Counted from the first letter of the stretch, positions 35,931 through 44,216 are shown. The stretch: DNA of 64,000 nt from Candidatus Muiribacterium halophilum (GCA_023228995.1 JALOAD010000014.1:1-64000), one strand, 5' to 3'. The notes: a model not told the origin generated them from the letters alone. Numbers and translations are program-made.

Positions 35931-36605
35931 ATGAAATATCTAAAACCATTTAATGAATCTACAAACATATCAGAAATAGAAGCTATTTGTGAAATATATA
36001 ATATAACTAATTATACTATAAATGATGATGATTCTATTGATGTAAATGGTGATGTTGACTTAAGTCGAAAAAAATTAAAAGAGTTACCTTTGAAATTTAG
36101 AAAGGTTAGTGGTGATTTTTATTGTAGTTATAATCAATTAAGTTCTTTGGTGGGTTGTCCTCAAAGTATAGGTGGGGATTTTTATTGTGGTATTAATAAA
36201 TTAACATCTTTGGTGGGTAGTCCTCAAAGAGTAGGTGGTGATTTTGAATGTAATAATAATAACTTAACAAGCTTAGAGGGTGTTCCCAAAAGAGTAAGTG
36301 GTTTATTTTTGTGTTATTCTAATAAACTTAAAAATATAGATTATTTACCAAAATATTATAAAGAATTAGATATATCTAATAATCCAATTTCTAAAATAAT
36401 AAATTTATTTACTAAACCTGATGAATATGGTCTGATATCTAATAGAGAAGATAATGAATTAATTATGGATTTTATAGATAGAGAAATGATACAACAAGAT
36501 ATACTATTAGTTAATAGGTTAGTAGAATTCTTATATGATATAGATAAACCAAAAACCAGAGAAGAACTCATAGAATTATTAAAAAATGATTATACAATAA
36601 GATGA
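35931..36605 (+). CDS. Repeat-array gene 17 (3 middle units)
   Basis: 224 residues. Leader MKYLKPFNESTNISE. The head ICEIYNITNYTINDDDSIDV is almost identical to that of gene 18, its neighbour. Upstream, the start region ATGAAATA is duplicated, which explains the shifted junction. Confidence 0.9.
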   Translation: MKYLKPFNESTNISEIEAICEIYNITNYTINDDDSIDVNGDVDLSRKKLKELPLKFRKVSGDFYCSYNQLSSLVGCPQSIGGDFYCGINKLTSLVGSPQRVGGDFECNNNNLTSLEGVPKRVSGLFLCYSNKLKNIDYLPKYYKELDISNNPISKIINLFTKPDEYGLISNREDNELIMDFIDREMIQQDILLVNRLVEFLYDIDKPKTREELIELLKNDYTIR

Positions 36606-37654
36606 AATACTTAAAAATGTTTAATGAATCTACGAACATATCAGAAATTGAAGCTATTTGTGAAATATATAATATAACTAATTATACTATAAATGATGAT
36701 GATTCTATTGATGTAAATGGTGATGTTGACTTAAGACGAAAAAAATTAAAAGAGTTACCTTTGAAATTTAGAAAGGTTAGTGGGAATTTCCATTGTGAGT
36801 TTAATAAATTAACAACCTTAGAGGGTGCTCCTAAAAGAGTTTATGGTGATTTTAATTGTAGTGATAATCAATTAACATCCTTAGAGGGTGCTCCTCAAAG
36901 TATAGGTGGTTATTTTTCTTGTAGTTATAATCAATTAACATCCTTAGAAGGTGCTCCACAAAGTGTAGGTGGTTTTTTTGAATGTATTTCTAATCATTTA
37001 ACATCTTTAGAGGGTGGTCCTCAAAATATAAGTGGGGATTTTGATTGTAATGATAATCAATTAACAACCTTAGAGGGTGCTCCTCAAAGAGTAGCTGGTA
37101 ATTTTTATTGTATTTCTAATCATTTAACATCTTTAGAGGGTGGTCCTCAAAGTGTAGGTGGTGGTTTTTATTGTAATGATAATCAATTAACTTCTTTGGT
37201 GGGTTGTCCTCAAAGTGTAGGTGAGGGTTTTTATTGTAGTATTAATAAATTAACTTCTTTGGTGGGTAGTCCTCAAAGAGTAGGTGGTGATTTTGAATGT
37301 AATAATAATAACTTAACAAGCTTAGAGGGTGTTCCCAAAAGAGTAAGTGGTTTATTTTTGTGTTATTCTAATAATCTTAAAAATATAGATTATTTACCAA
37401 AATATTATAAAGAATTAAATATAAGTCATAATCCAATTACTAAAATAATAGATTTATTTACTAAACCTGATGAATATGATCAGATATCTAATATAACAGA
37501 TAAAGAATTAATTATGGATTTTATAGATGTAGAAATTATCCAACAAGATAAATTATTAGTTAATAGGTTAGTAGAATTCTTAGATGATATAGGTAAACCA
37601 AAATCCAGAGAAGAACTCATAGAGTTATTAAAAAAAGATTATGAAATACGATGA
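36602..37654 (+). CDS. Repeat-array gene 18 (9 middle units)
   Basis: 350 residues. The head is shared with gene 17. It has alternating LTSLEGGPQ and LTTLEGAPQ units and one variant unit, VAGNFYCISNH. Linker TKPDEYDQISNITDK, tail DFIDVEIIQQ, end KDYEIR. Confidence 0.9.
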   Translation: MKYLKMFNESTNISEIEAICEIYNITNYTINDDDSIDVNGDVDLRRKKLKELPLKFRKVSGNFHCEFNKLTTLEGAPKRVYGDFNCSDNQLTSLEGAPQSIGGYFSCSYNQLTSLEGAPQSVGGFFECISNHLTSLEGGPQNISGDFDCNDNQLTTLEGAPQRVAGNFYCISNHLTSLEGGPQSVGGGFYCNDNQLTSLVGCPQSVGEGFYCSINKLTSLVGSPQRVGGDFECNNNNLTSLEGVPKRVSGLFLCYSNNLKNIDYLPKYYKELNISHNPITKIIDLFTKPDEYDQISNITDKELIMDFIDVEIIQQDKLLVNRLVEFLDDIGKPKSREELIELLKKDYEIR

Positions 37655-38451
37655 AATATATAAGGACATTTAATGAAAATATAAATAATTCTGAAATCGA
37701 AGCTATTTGTAAAAAATATAATATAACTAATTATACTATAAATGAAGATGTCTCCATTGATGTAGATGGTGATGTTTATTTATATAATAAAAAATTAAAA
37801 GTATTACCTTTGAAATTTAGAAAGGTTAGTGGGAATTTTGATTGTAATGATAATCAATTAACAACCTTAGAAGGTGCTCCACAAAGTGTAGGTGGGGATT
37901 TTTATTGTACTTCTAATCAATTAACTTCTTTGGTGGGTTGTCCTCAATATATAGGTGGGGATTTTAATTGTAGTTTTAATAAATTAACTTCTTTGGTGGG
38001 TTCTCCTCAAAATATAGGTGGTAATTTTTCTTGTAGTTTTAATGAACTAACTTCATTAAAAGGTAGTCCTCAAAGTATAGGTGGGAGTTTTAATTGTAGT
38101 TGTAATCAGTTAACAAGTTTAGAAGGTGCTCCTAAAAGAGTAAGTGGTTTATTTTTGTGTAATTCTAATAATCTTAAAAATATAGATTATTTATCAAAAT
38201 ATTATAAAGAATTAGATATATCTAATAATCCAATTACTAAAATAATAAATTTATTTACAACATCTAATGAATATGGATGGATATCTAATAGAGAAGATAA
38301 AGAATTAATTATGGATTTTATATATGCAGAAATTATCCAACAAGATAAATTATTAGTTAATAGGTTAGTAGAATTCTCACATGATATAGGAAAACCAAAA
38401 TATAAAGAAGAACTAATAGAGTTATTAAAAAATGATTATGAAATACGATGA
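37651..38451 (+). CDS. Repeat-array gene 19 (5 middle units)
   Basis: 266 residues. Leader MKYIRTFNENINNSE, a hybrid of the two leader types. The cap reads IDYLSKYYKEL (P to S). Tail DFIYAEIIQQ with FSHDIGKPKYKEEL, like gene 16. Confidence 0.9.
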   Translation: MKYIRTFNENINNSEIEAICKKYNITNYTINEDVSIDVDGDVYLYNKKLKVLPLKFRKVSGNFDCNDNQLTTLEGAPQSVGGDFYCTSNQLTSLVGCPQYIGGDFNCSFNKLTSLVGSPQNIGGNFSCSFNELTSLKGSPQSIGGSFNCSCNQLTSLEGAPKRVSGLFLCNSNNLKNIDYLSKYYKELDISNNPITKIINLFTTSNEYGWISNREDKELIMDFIYAEIIQQDKLLVNRLVEFSHDIGKPKYKEELIELLKNDYEIR

Positions 38452-39248
38452 AATATATAAAAATGTTTAATGAATCTACAAACACTTCAGAAATTGAAGC
38501 TATTTGTGAAAAATATAATATAAAAAACTACATAATCAATGAAGATGATTCTATTGATGTAGATGGAAATGTTGATTTGTTTAATAAAGGATTAAAAGTA
38601 TTACCTTTGAAATTTAGAAAGGTCAGTGGGAATTTTAAATGTAGTTTTAATAAACTAACATCATTAAAAGGTAGTCCTCAGAGTGTAGGTGGGTGGTTCG
38701 ATTGTAATGATAATCAATTAACATCCTTAGAGGGTGCTCCTCAAAGTATAGGTGGGAGTTTTTATTGTTATAAATGTCAATTAATCACCTTAGAGGGTGC
38801 TCCACATACTATAGGTGGTAATTTTTATTGTAGTAGTAATCAATTAACAACCTTAGAAGGTGCTCCTCAAAATATAGGTGGGGATTTTTCTTGTAGTGTC
38901 AATCAGTTAACAACCTTAGATGGTGCTCCTAAAAGAGTAGATGGTTTATTTTGGTGTGATTCTAATAATCTTAAAAATATAGATTATTTACCAAAATATT
39001 ATAAAGAATTATATATATCTAATAATCCAATTACTAAAATAATAAATTTATTTACAACATCTAATGAATATGGATGGATATCTAATAGAGAAGATAAAGA
39101 TTTAATTATGGATTTTATAGATAGAGAAATTATCCAACAAGATAAATTATTAGTAAATAGATTAGTAGAATTCTTAGATGATATAGGAAAACTAAAAACC
39201 AGAGAAGAACTCATAGAGTTATTAAAAAATAATTATGAAATACGATAA
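38448..39248 (+). CDS. Repeat-array gene 20 (5 middle units, last complete member)
   Basis: 266 residues. Leader MKYIKMFNESTNTSE. It contains the YKCQLITLEGAPHTIGG unit of genes 4 and 13. It ends in TAA instead of the usual TGA because no coupled gene follows. No terminator is seen after it. Confidence 0.9.
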   Translation: MKYIKMFNESTNTSEIEAICEKYNIKNYIINEDDSIDVDGNVDLFNKGLKVLPLKFRKVSGNFKCSFNKLTSLKGSPQSVGGWFDCNDNQLTSLEGAPQSIGGSFYCYKCQLITLEGAPHTIGGNFYCSSNQLTTLEGAPQNIGGDFSCSVNQLTTLDGAPKRVDGLFWCDSNNLKNIDYLPKYYKELYISNNPITKIINLFTTSNEYGWISNREDKDLIMDFIDREIIQQDKLLVNRLVEFLDDIGKLKTREELIELLKNNYEIR

Positions 39249-39309
39249 ATATTTAATTTTGTAATTTTAATATATATTAAAAATATATATTAAAAATATA
39301 TACAATATG

Positions 39310-39462
39310 ATGAAATGCTTAAAAAATTTTAATGAAAACATCTCAGATGAAACAAAAATAGTTTTCACATATGAAAATAATCTAAATATTGAATTTAATA
39401 TTTACAAAAGTAGAAATGATAGAATTACAAAAATTGAAAATGAAATTTATAATCTCATCTAA
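39310..39462 (+). CDS. Truncated repeat-array-like gene (leader only)
   Basis: 50 residues, starting MKCLKNFNENISDETKIVFT, so it keeps the shared leader but then has no repeat unit. Its 3' part overlaps, antisense, the homing-endonuclease remnant at 39382. It is probably an array member cut off by an endonuclease insertion, and may or may not be expressed. An ATG directly upstream (39307) is in the same frame. Confidence 0.4.
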   Translation: MKCLKNFNENISDETKIVFTYENNLNIEFNIYKSRNDRITKIENEIYNLI

Positions 39463-39636
39463 CTCATCATACTTAATTCTAAACATTTTAACATCATTTT
39501 GAATACAATACTCATTCTTAACTTTATCTTGGTCATGTGTCTTTCTTAATGCCTCTTCTCCACTATAAAAATCAGATACCTCAAAATGTTGAATGTCATC
39601 AAATTCTACAAATAAATTATAATTATGATTAATTAT
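39382..39636 (-). pseudogene. C-terminal remnant of a Vsr-like homing endonuclease
   Basis: The open minus-strand frame lacks a proper start and includes LFVEFDDIQHFEVSDFYSGE, then ALRKTHDQDKVKNEYC and VKMFRIKYDELDEII. This is the nuclease core of the Vsr-like homing endonuclease family: an acidic residue before QHF, then D-xx-KN-xYC, then RI-Y. The N-terminal DNA-recognition part is missing. The remnant at 7136 is the complementary N-terminal type, though the two need not come from one gene. Confidence 0.6.
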
Positions 39637-39761
39637 TTAATTTATTGAATTTTGTATTTTATTAATTTATTTTTATATAATGTATATAATAAAATATTAT
39701 TACTATAAATGAAAAACTTTTAATATTAATATAATATAAAAAGAAAATTAAGTTAAATAAA

Positions 39762-40988
39762 ATGGCAAAACAAAAAGAAACTAAAAAGTTTGAATTTTCA
39801 AAGATTGGTTCCATTATGGATGATATATCTAAAAAAATTCCAATTGTAATTGAAAAGGATATAAAAGAAAAAACATTTATATCAACTGGTTGTTATCTAT
39901 TGGATGCCGCATTATCAACAAGGATGTTGGATGGTGGTATTCAGGATGGTCGAATATTTGGTTTGATTGGTGAAAGTGGTAGTGGTAAATCTTTTATTGC
40001 TTATTCAACAGCCCATGCTGCTCAAAAAAAGGGTTATTCTGTTATTTATATAGATACTGAATTTTCAATTGATTTAGAGGGAGTTACAAAATTTGGCATT
40101 GATATATCACCTGAAAAATTCAGATTAATTAGATCTAATAAAGTTGAAGATATTAATATATTTTTGACAAAATTACTTGATGAGTTAAAGGAAGCAAAAA
40201 TGGGTGGTTATGAAATACCAAAATTATTATTAGTAATAGATTCTATTGGTATGATGTCCTCTAATAAGGAAAAAGAAGATTTATTGAGTGGTAATATCAA
40301 ACAAGATATGACCAGAGCAAAAGGACTAAATGCTTTGTTTAGAAGTATAAGTTCAGATTTAGGGTATTTAAATATACCATCAATCGTATGTAACCACAGT
40401 TATCTAGAAATTGGAAGCATGTATCCAAAGGAGATATCTAAGGGAGGAATGGGGTTAGTATATGCTGCTTCTGTTTTAGGTTTTATGTCTAAATCTAAAT
40501 TAAAAGAAGCTGATGATATGGATGATATGGACTTAGGTGCATCTGGTATAACAGTATCATTCAAAACACAAAAAAATAGATTAGCTAAACCTAAAAAAAT
40601 TAAGTTTGATATATCTTTTGTCAATGGACTTAACCCATACTCTGGATTAGATGCTTTTTGTAGACCTGAATATTTTGATCAAATTGGCATTGCTAAGGGT
40701 AAAGAGGAAGTAGATAAAGAAACTGGTGAATTAATTTTCAAACCAGGTGGTAATAGATGGTATGTTAGACATTTGGGTAAAACAGTATCAGCTAAAAAAC
40801 TATTCAAACCAGATGTATTTACCCAAGAGGTTTTAGAAAAGATGGCACCAATTGTAAATGATTATTTTAGATTCAAATCAATTGATGAAATAGAAGAATC
40901 AGAAAGAAAATTCAATGAAATTATAAATGATGATGATGAAACCAATGGTTTCACAGATGCATCAGATGCAAATGATATATTTGAATAA
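39762..40988 (+). CDS. uvsX: UvsX/RecA-type recombinase
   Basis: 408 residues. In T4, UvsX coats single-stranded DNA and drives strand exchange for recombination-dependent replication. The Walker A motif is GESGSGKS (70-77), the Walker-B-type segment is KLLLVIDSIGMM, and ATP-sensing and DNA-binding loops lie in SKGGMGLVYAAS. The C-terminal end is acidic (DDDETNGFTDASDANDIFE), as in RecA family members. It is followed 48 bases later by the histone-H1-like gene, so both may be transcribed together. Length is close to T4 UvsX. Confidence 0.93.
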   Translation: MAKQKETKKFEFSKIGSIMDDISKKIPIVIEKDIKEKTFISTGCYLLDAALSTRMLDGGIQDGRIFGLIGESGSGKSFIAYSTAHAAQKKGYSVIYIDTEFSIDLEGVTKFGIDISPEKFRLIRSNKVEDINIFLTKLLDELKEAKMGGYEIPKLLLVIDSIGMMSSNKEKEDLLSGNIKQDMTRAKGLNALFRSISSDLGYLNIPSIVCNHSYLEIGSMYPKEISKGGMGLVYAASVLGFMSKSKLKEADDMDDMDLGASGITVSFKTQKNRLAKPKKIKFDISFVNGLNPYSGLDAFCRPEYFDQIGIAKGKEEVDKETGELIFKPGGNRWYVRHLGKTVSAKKLFKPDVFTQEVLEKMAPIVNDYFRFKSIDEIEESERKFNEIINDDDETNGFTDASDANDIFE

Positions 40989-41036
40989 AAAATATCCCTT
41001 AATAGGGAAAATAAAAATAAAAATAAAAATAAAAAA

Positions 41037-41207
41037 ATGACAAAACAAGAAATTTTTGAACAAATGAAGACGTTATGGGATGATTTTGAAAAAAATCACA
41101 ACGCAACTACTAAAGTATCAGATTCCAAGGCTAGAAAAGCTATTGGTGAAATCAAGAAATTGGTTACTGAATACAGAGCTGCTTCTGTTGCAGAAGGAAA
41201 GCTATAA
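41037..41207 (+). CDS. Histone H1-like (Hc1-type) DNA-binding protein
   Basis: 56 residues: MTKQEIFEQMKTLWDDFEKN, then SDSKARKAIGEIKKLVTEYR. The ARKA-EIKKL helix and the length match the Hc1-like small histones of Bacteroidota and Chlamydiae, which bind and compact DNA. The C-terminal lysine/alanine tail of longer Hc1 proteins is absent. It lies between uvsX and a strong terminator, which fits a DNA-maintenance operon. It may be of host origin. Confidence 0.75.
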   Translation: MTKQEIFEQMKTLWDDFEKNHNATTKVSDSKARKAIGEIKKLVTEYRAASVAEGKL

Positions 41208-41238
41208 GCAAGTTTCTCATTAAGAAATAAACTTTAAT

Positions 41239-41269
41239 AAAAAAGGATCTTATTTAGATCCTTTTTTAT
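41239..41269 (+). terminator. Intrinsic terminator
   Basis: AAAAAAGGATCT pairs with AGATCCTTTTTT across a 5-base loop. It ends the uvsX and Hc1-like unit. Confidence 0.88.
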
Positions 41270-41348
41270 TGTATTGACTTTAATGTTGATAATAATACTA
41301 TTATATTTTAATATAAAAACAAATTATTTTAGATATAGCAAAAAACTA

Positions 41349-41435
41349 TTATTTTTTAATATATTTATGTATATAGTTTTTGAATCTTTTCAAATCTTTT
41401 ATAGATAATCTTCTATAAATATTTTCTAAAAACAT
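41349..41435 (-). CDS. Possible 28-residue protein
   Basis: From the ATG at 41435 the minus strand encodes MFLENIYRRLSIKDLKRFKN and eight more residues, a basic amphipathic helix. The symmetric element at about 41461-41481 could act as its promoter. The gap 41270-41496 holds nothing else recognisable. A small DNA- or RNA-binding peptide is possible, but the frame could be chance. Confidence 0.25.
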   Translation of the reverse strand: MFLENIYRRLSIKDLKRFKNYIHKYIKK

Positions 41436-41460
41436 ATATTTTATCAGTTTGTTATTTATT

Positions 41461-41481
41461 TTAATATATATATATTAAAAT
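41461..41481. promoter_or_regulatory. Symmetric AT promoter-like element
   Basis: Contains TTTTAATATATATATATTAA. It stands 16 bases before the RuvC-fold gene and also fits the minus-strand direction. Confidence 0.35.
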
Positions 41482-41496
41482 AAAATATAATAAAAT

Positions 41497-42222
41497 ATGA
41501 ATATAGTTGCAATAGATCCATCACTCATATCAACTGCTTTAATTATTGGTGATGAAGAAAATTTCAAGATATTTAATTATTGCAGAGAATCTTCTGCTTG
41601 TGGTAAAAATGGATTAAAAAAATGGTTTAAGTTAGCTGAGGAATATATAACATATAGATTCATTGAATATAGAGAATTTGATGATTATTCTACAGGTGAA
41701 TTGATAAAATTGAAAGATTTTGATAAAATTACTGAAGGTATAATAAAAGATATATTAGATAATATAGATAGAACCGAACCTACTATAATAGGTATAGAAG
41801 GTTTTTCTTATTCAAGTAGTAGTGGAGATATTATAGACTTAGTTACTTTTTCCACACTATTAAGAAAGAAATTATTTGACATAGTATCTGAAGATATTAT
41901 AGTATTATCACCATCTACATTGAAATTAGAAAGTTGTAAATTAACATATCCACCAATTATAAAAGAAATTCGTGGAAAAAACCCAAGGACTGAATATATT
42001 TGGAAAAATACTATTGGAATGGCTGGTGGAAAATTTACTAAAACTGATATATTATATTCAATAGTAGAGAATGATAATTTGAATGATAGATGGGCTAAAC
42101 ATATTAAATTAATAAAAGATGATATTATGACTATAAGTACTATACCTAAACCATATGAGGATTGTAATGATGCTTATTTGTTATATAAAATTATATCATT
42201 GAAACAAAAAAACCAGCTATAA
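41497..42222 (+). CDS. RuvC-fold Holliday-junction resolvase-like nuclease
   Basis: 241 residues. The RNase-H/RuvC acidic tetrad is visible: D7 in VAIDPSL, E101 in IIGIEGFSYSSSSGD, and D222/D225 in YEDCNDAYLLY. LSPSTLKL followed by FTKTDI fits the RuvC strand before the last acids. It is longer than bacterial RuvC by about 70 residues, through an insert near residues 30-80. A resolvase would cut branched recombination intermediates made by UvsX before packaging. It ends at a bidirectional terminator. Confidence 0.75.
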   Translation: MNIVAIDPSLISTALIIGDEENFKIFNYCRESSACGKNGLKKWFKLAEEYITYRFIEYREFDDYSTGELIKLKDFDKITEGIIKDILDNIDRTEPTIIGIEGFSYSSSSGDIIDLVTFSTLLRKKLFDIVSEDIIVLSPSTLKLESCKLTYPPIIKEIRGKNPRTEYIWKNTIGMAGGKFTKTDILYSIVENDNLNDRWAKHIKLIKDDIMTISTIPKPYEDCNDAYLLYKIISLKQKNQL

Positions 42223-42234
42223 AGCTGGTTTTTA
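42207..42234. terminator. Bidirectional intrinsic terminator
   Basis: AAAAACCAGCT pairs with AGCTGGTTTTT across ATAA, between convergent genes. Confidence 0.88.
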
Positions 42235-42240
42235 TTTTTT

Positions 42241-44205
42241 TTATTTTTCATATTTATCTATTAAATTATCTAAATGTTTTATTACTTTTTTCATTTCTTT
42301 ATCATTTATGTGTTTAGTAAAACTATCTAAATAATCATCTTTAATTGTAGATATATTACCAAATTTACTTTTACTAGCAACTTCATCAATGTATCCTTTT
42401 TGAATCATATCATCTATAATTTTAATTCTACCATAAGCTACAGCTGTTTTGAAATTTTCCTTAGTTAAATAAGTAGCACCATATTTAACTAACAAATCTA
42501 TAGATTCATAATATGGTTCGCCTATATTTTCTTTACTTTCCCAACTACCTTTTATACATCTTCTTATAAAAGTTTTTCTACCAAAATTTGGATCAATACC
42601 TGCTTTTAAACAATATTCAACAGCTTCTGGATCATCATAAATATTATTAAATGCTTCTTCTGTTATATCAGAACCATAATTAACTAATAATTTAATAACA
42701 GTTATATCTTTAGCTTCATCTATGATTGAGTTACCATCATTAATAACAGGACTAGCACCCAACTTCAATAATTCTTCTATTGTATTATGATACTCATCTA
42801 CATCTTTTTCAAATAATTCGTTATTTGATACAGCTAAATATAATTGTCTGGAATTATCAATATTAATATCACCACCATCTTTAATCAACTCTTTAATTTT
42901 ATCAATTGATAGACGTTTACTTGCTAATTTAATATTAGCTTCTTTTGATTTTCTTTTTCTCTCCATTTCTTCTGGTGATATTGGTACTAATACTTTTTTA
43001 AATAAATCTATAGTAATCCCATATTCTTTTTGTATATTTATCAAATGTGATTTTAACTCAGATTTTACATTAAGATCATTTTTAGCATGAGCATATCCAA
43101 TAGTGTGATCAATATCTATAGTAACACCAATTACAGAAAGATTATTATATGATGGTATATTAAAGTTATAAATATAATATTGTTTTCTATCATCAGGTAC
43201 ATAACTATCCCAAGTGGATTGACTATTTTTAATACAATGAGATGTATGTGAATTTAACATAACATTAGCATTAAATGATTTAACATCTATGATTAATATA
43301 CCTTTATCATTAAATTTTATATCAGCACCAAAATCTCCAAATTTATCATTACATTCTTCTATTTTTTCTAAGAAATCACTCATTTCTGCATTATTTGCAC
43401 TTTTAAGGAAATTTTCTATATCTTCTATAAAATCTTTAAGATTTTTTTCTAATTTTGAATTAGGATTTGGATTATATCTACCCATCTTTTTAGCTATATT
43501 CTTAAGGTCTTGTTTTCTTTGTTCTTCATCAAGCTCCTTAAAAGCAACTGCAACTGAATCAAATTTATCTTTAATAATTTTACTTGCATTTTTATATTGT
43601 TTTTTTAATTTAGGATTTAATATATTAAACAAATCTCTAATATAAGTATAGGTTTCTATTATTTCAAATCCATCTATTAAAATCTCAAAGTTATTAGGTA
43701 TGGTAGGATCTATAAAATTGCTATCAAACTTCTTAGGTAATTTATCCAATAAATCTTTATACTCTAATAGATTTTTATAAGCATCCTTTAATTCTTCTAT
43801 TGTTATATTTTCAATAAAATAAAAATATGTAAAAGCATATACCCAACCAGTATTATCCCTTTCTAAAGTATATTTTTTAGCATTATCATTATCAAGTTCA
43901 ACTGTTAATATTCTAATTTTCCTAAAGTCAGGATCTCTTTCAATATCTTTTACTTGTTGATCTGTTAACTTAATTTCACGGAGTTTAGACTTTAATTCTT
44001 TTTGCTGATCTGCATTAAAGTCATTCAATGATAAACTACGTTTACCTTCATGTGATAATTCATATTGAAGTCTATCATCGATAAATCCTAATTCTTTAGA
44101 TATTTTATCAATTAAATACCTATCTTTTAATAGTTTTTTTGCTCTCTGAACATCCTCATTAATAAAATCTAATTTATTAAATTGACTATAATTTAATATT
44201 TTCAT
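42241..44205 (-). CDS. Ankyrin-repeat protein with capsid-targeting-like leader
   Basis: 654 residues. The start MKILNYSQFNKLDFINE resembles the shared leader. Residues 20-320 are mostly helical. About 320-400 is a compact domain with NSHTSHCIKNSQSTWDSY and YYIYNFNIPSYNNLSVIGVT, resembling the TSWC-type domain seen near PcfJ-like and other phage proteins. Residues 435-640 form degenerate ankyrin repeats (EELLKLGASPVINDGNS, IKLLVNYGSDITEEAF, YCLKAGIDPNFGR, LLVKYGATYLTKENF). Ankyrin arrays bind partner proteins, so an injected host-binding effector is a reasonable guess. Confidence 0.7.
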   Translation of the reverse strand: MKILNYSQFNKLDFINEDVQRAKKLLKDRYLIDKISKELGFIDDRLQYELSHEGKRSLSLNDFNADQQKELKSKLREIKLTDQQVKDIERDPDFRKIRILTVELDNDNAKKYTLERDNTGWVYAFTYFYFIENITIEELKDAYKNLLEYKDLLDKLPKKFDSNFIDPTIPNNFEILIDGFEIIETYTYIRDLFNILNPKLKKQYKNASKIIKDKFDSVAVAFKELDEEQRKQDLKNIAKKMGRYNPNPNSKLEKNLKDFIEDIENFLKSANNAEMSDFLEKIEECNDKFGDFGADIKFNDKGILIIDVKSFNANVMLNSHTSHCIKNSQSTWDSYVPDDRKQYYIYNFNIPSYNNLSVIGVTIDIDHTIGYAHAKNDLNVKSELKSHLINIQKEYGITIDLFKKVLVPISPEEMERKRKSKEANIKLASKRLSIDKIKELIKDGGDINIDNSRQLYLAVSNNELFEKDVDEYHNTIEELLKLGASPVINDGNSIIDEAKDITVIKLLVNYGSDITEEAFNNIYDDPEAVEYCLKAGIDPNFGRKTFIRRCIKGSWESKENIGEPYYESIDLLVKYGATYLTKENFKTAVAYGRIKIIDDMIQKGYIDEVASKSKFGNISTIKDDYLDSFTKHINDKEMKKVIKHLDNLIDKYEK

Positions 44206-44216
44206 ATTTTTGTAAT

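Larger units (their letters stand above)
22344..39248 (+). repeat. Tandem array of 20 paralogous genes made of a 63-bp (21-residue) leucine-rich-like repeat
   Basis: Each gene has a leader (MKYIRTFNES or MKYLKxFNEN), a 50-residue head with ICEKYNIKNYIINEDGSIDV, a first unit ending in a CxxN motif, a variable number of units of the form LTSLEGxPQxVGGxFxCxxNQ, a fixed cap (LKNIDYLPKYYKEL), and a conserved helical tail (DFIDREIIQQDKLLVNRLVE). The pattern is close to the short repeats of YopM/IpaH-type proteins, which bind other proteins. Middle-unit counts in order are 7, 3, 5, 8, 9, 5, 6, 5, 8, 4, 4, 5, 12, 7, 1, 4, 3, 9, 5, 5. Protein lengths therefore step by 21 residues. Eighteen of nineteen junctions share the ATGA overlap. 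Confidence 0.95.

Noticed and set aside
25478-39214. Repeated 60-71 residue minus-strand frames (MSSSLVFGLSIS type) under each array gene
   Set aside because: They lie exactly antisense to the conserved tail of each array gene and repeat because the tail repeats. There is no separate promoter or start signal.
22344-39248. CRISPR array or diversity-generating retroelement
   Set aside because: The 63-bp units are in-frame coding with no spacers. No reverse transcriptase or template repeat was seen, and changes are not concentrated at adenines as far as can be judged.
40995-41010. Terminator between uvsX and the histone-like gene
   Set aside because: Only a 5-bp stem (TCCCT/AGGGA) followed by A-rich repeats; too weak to call.
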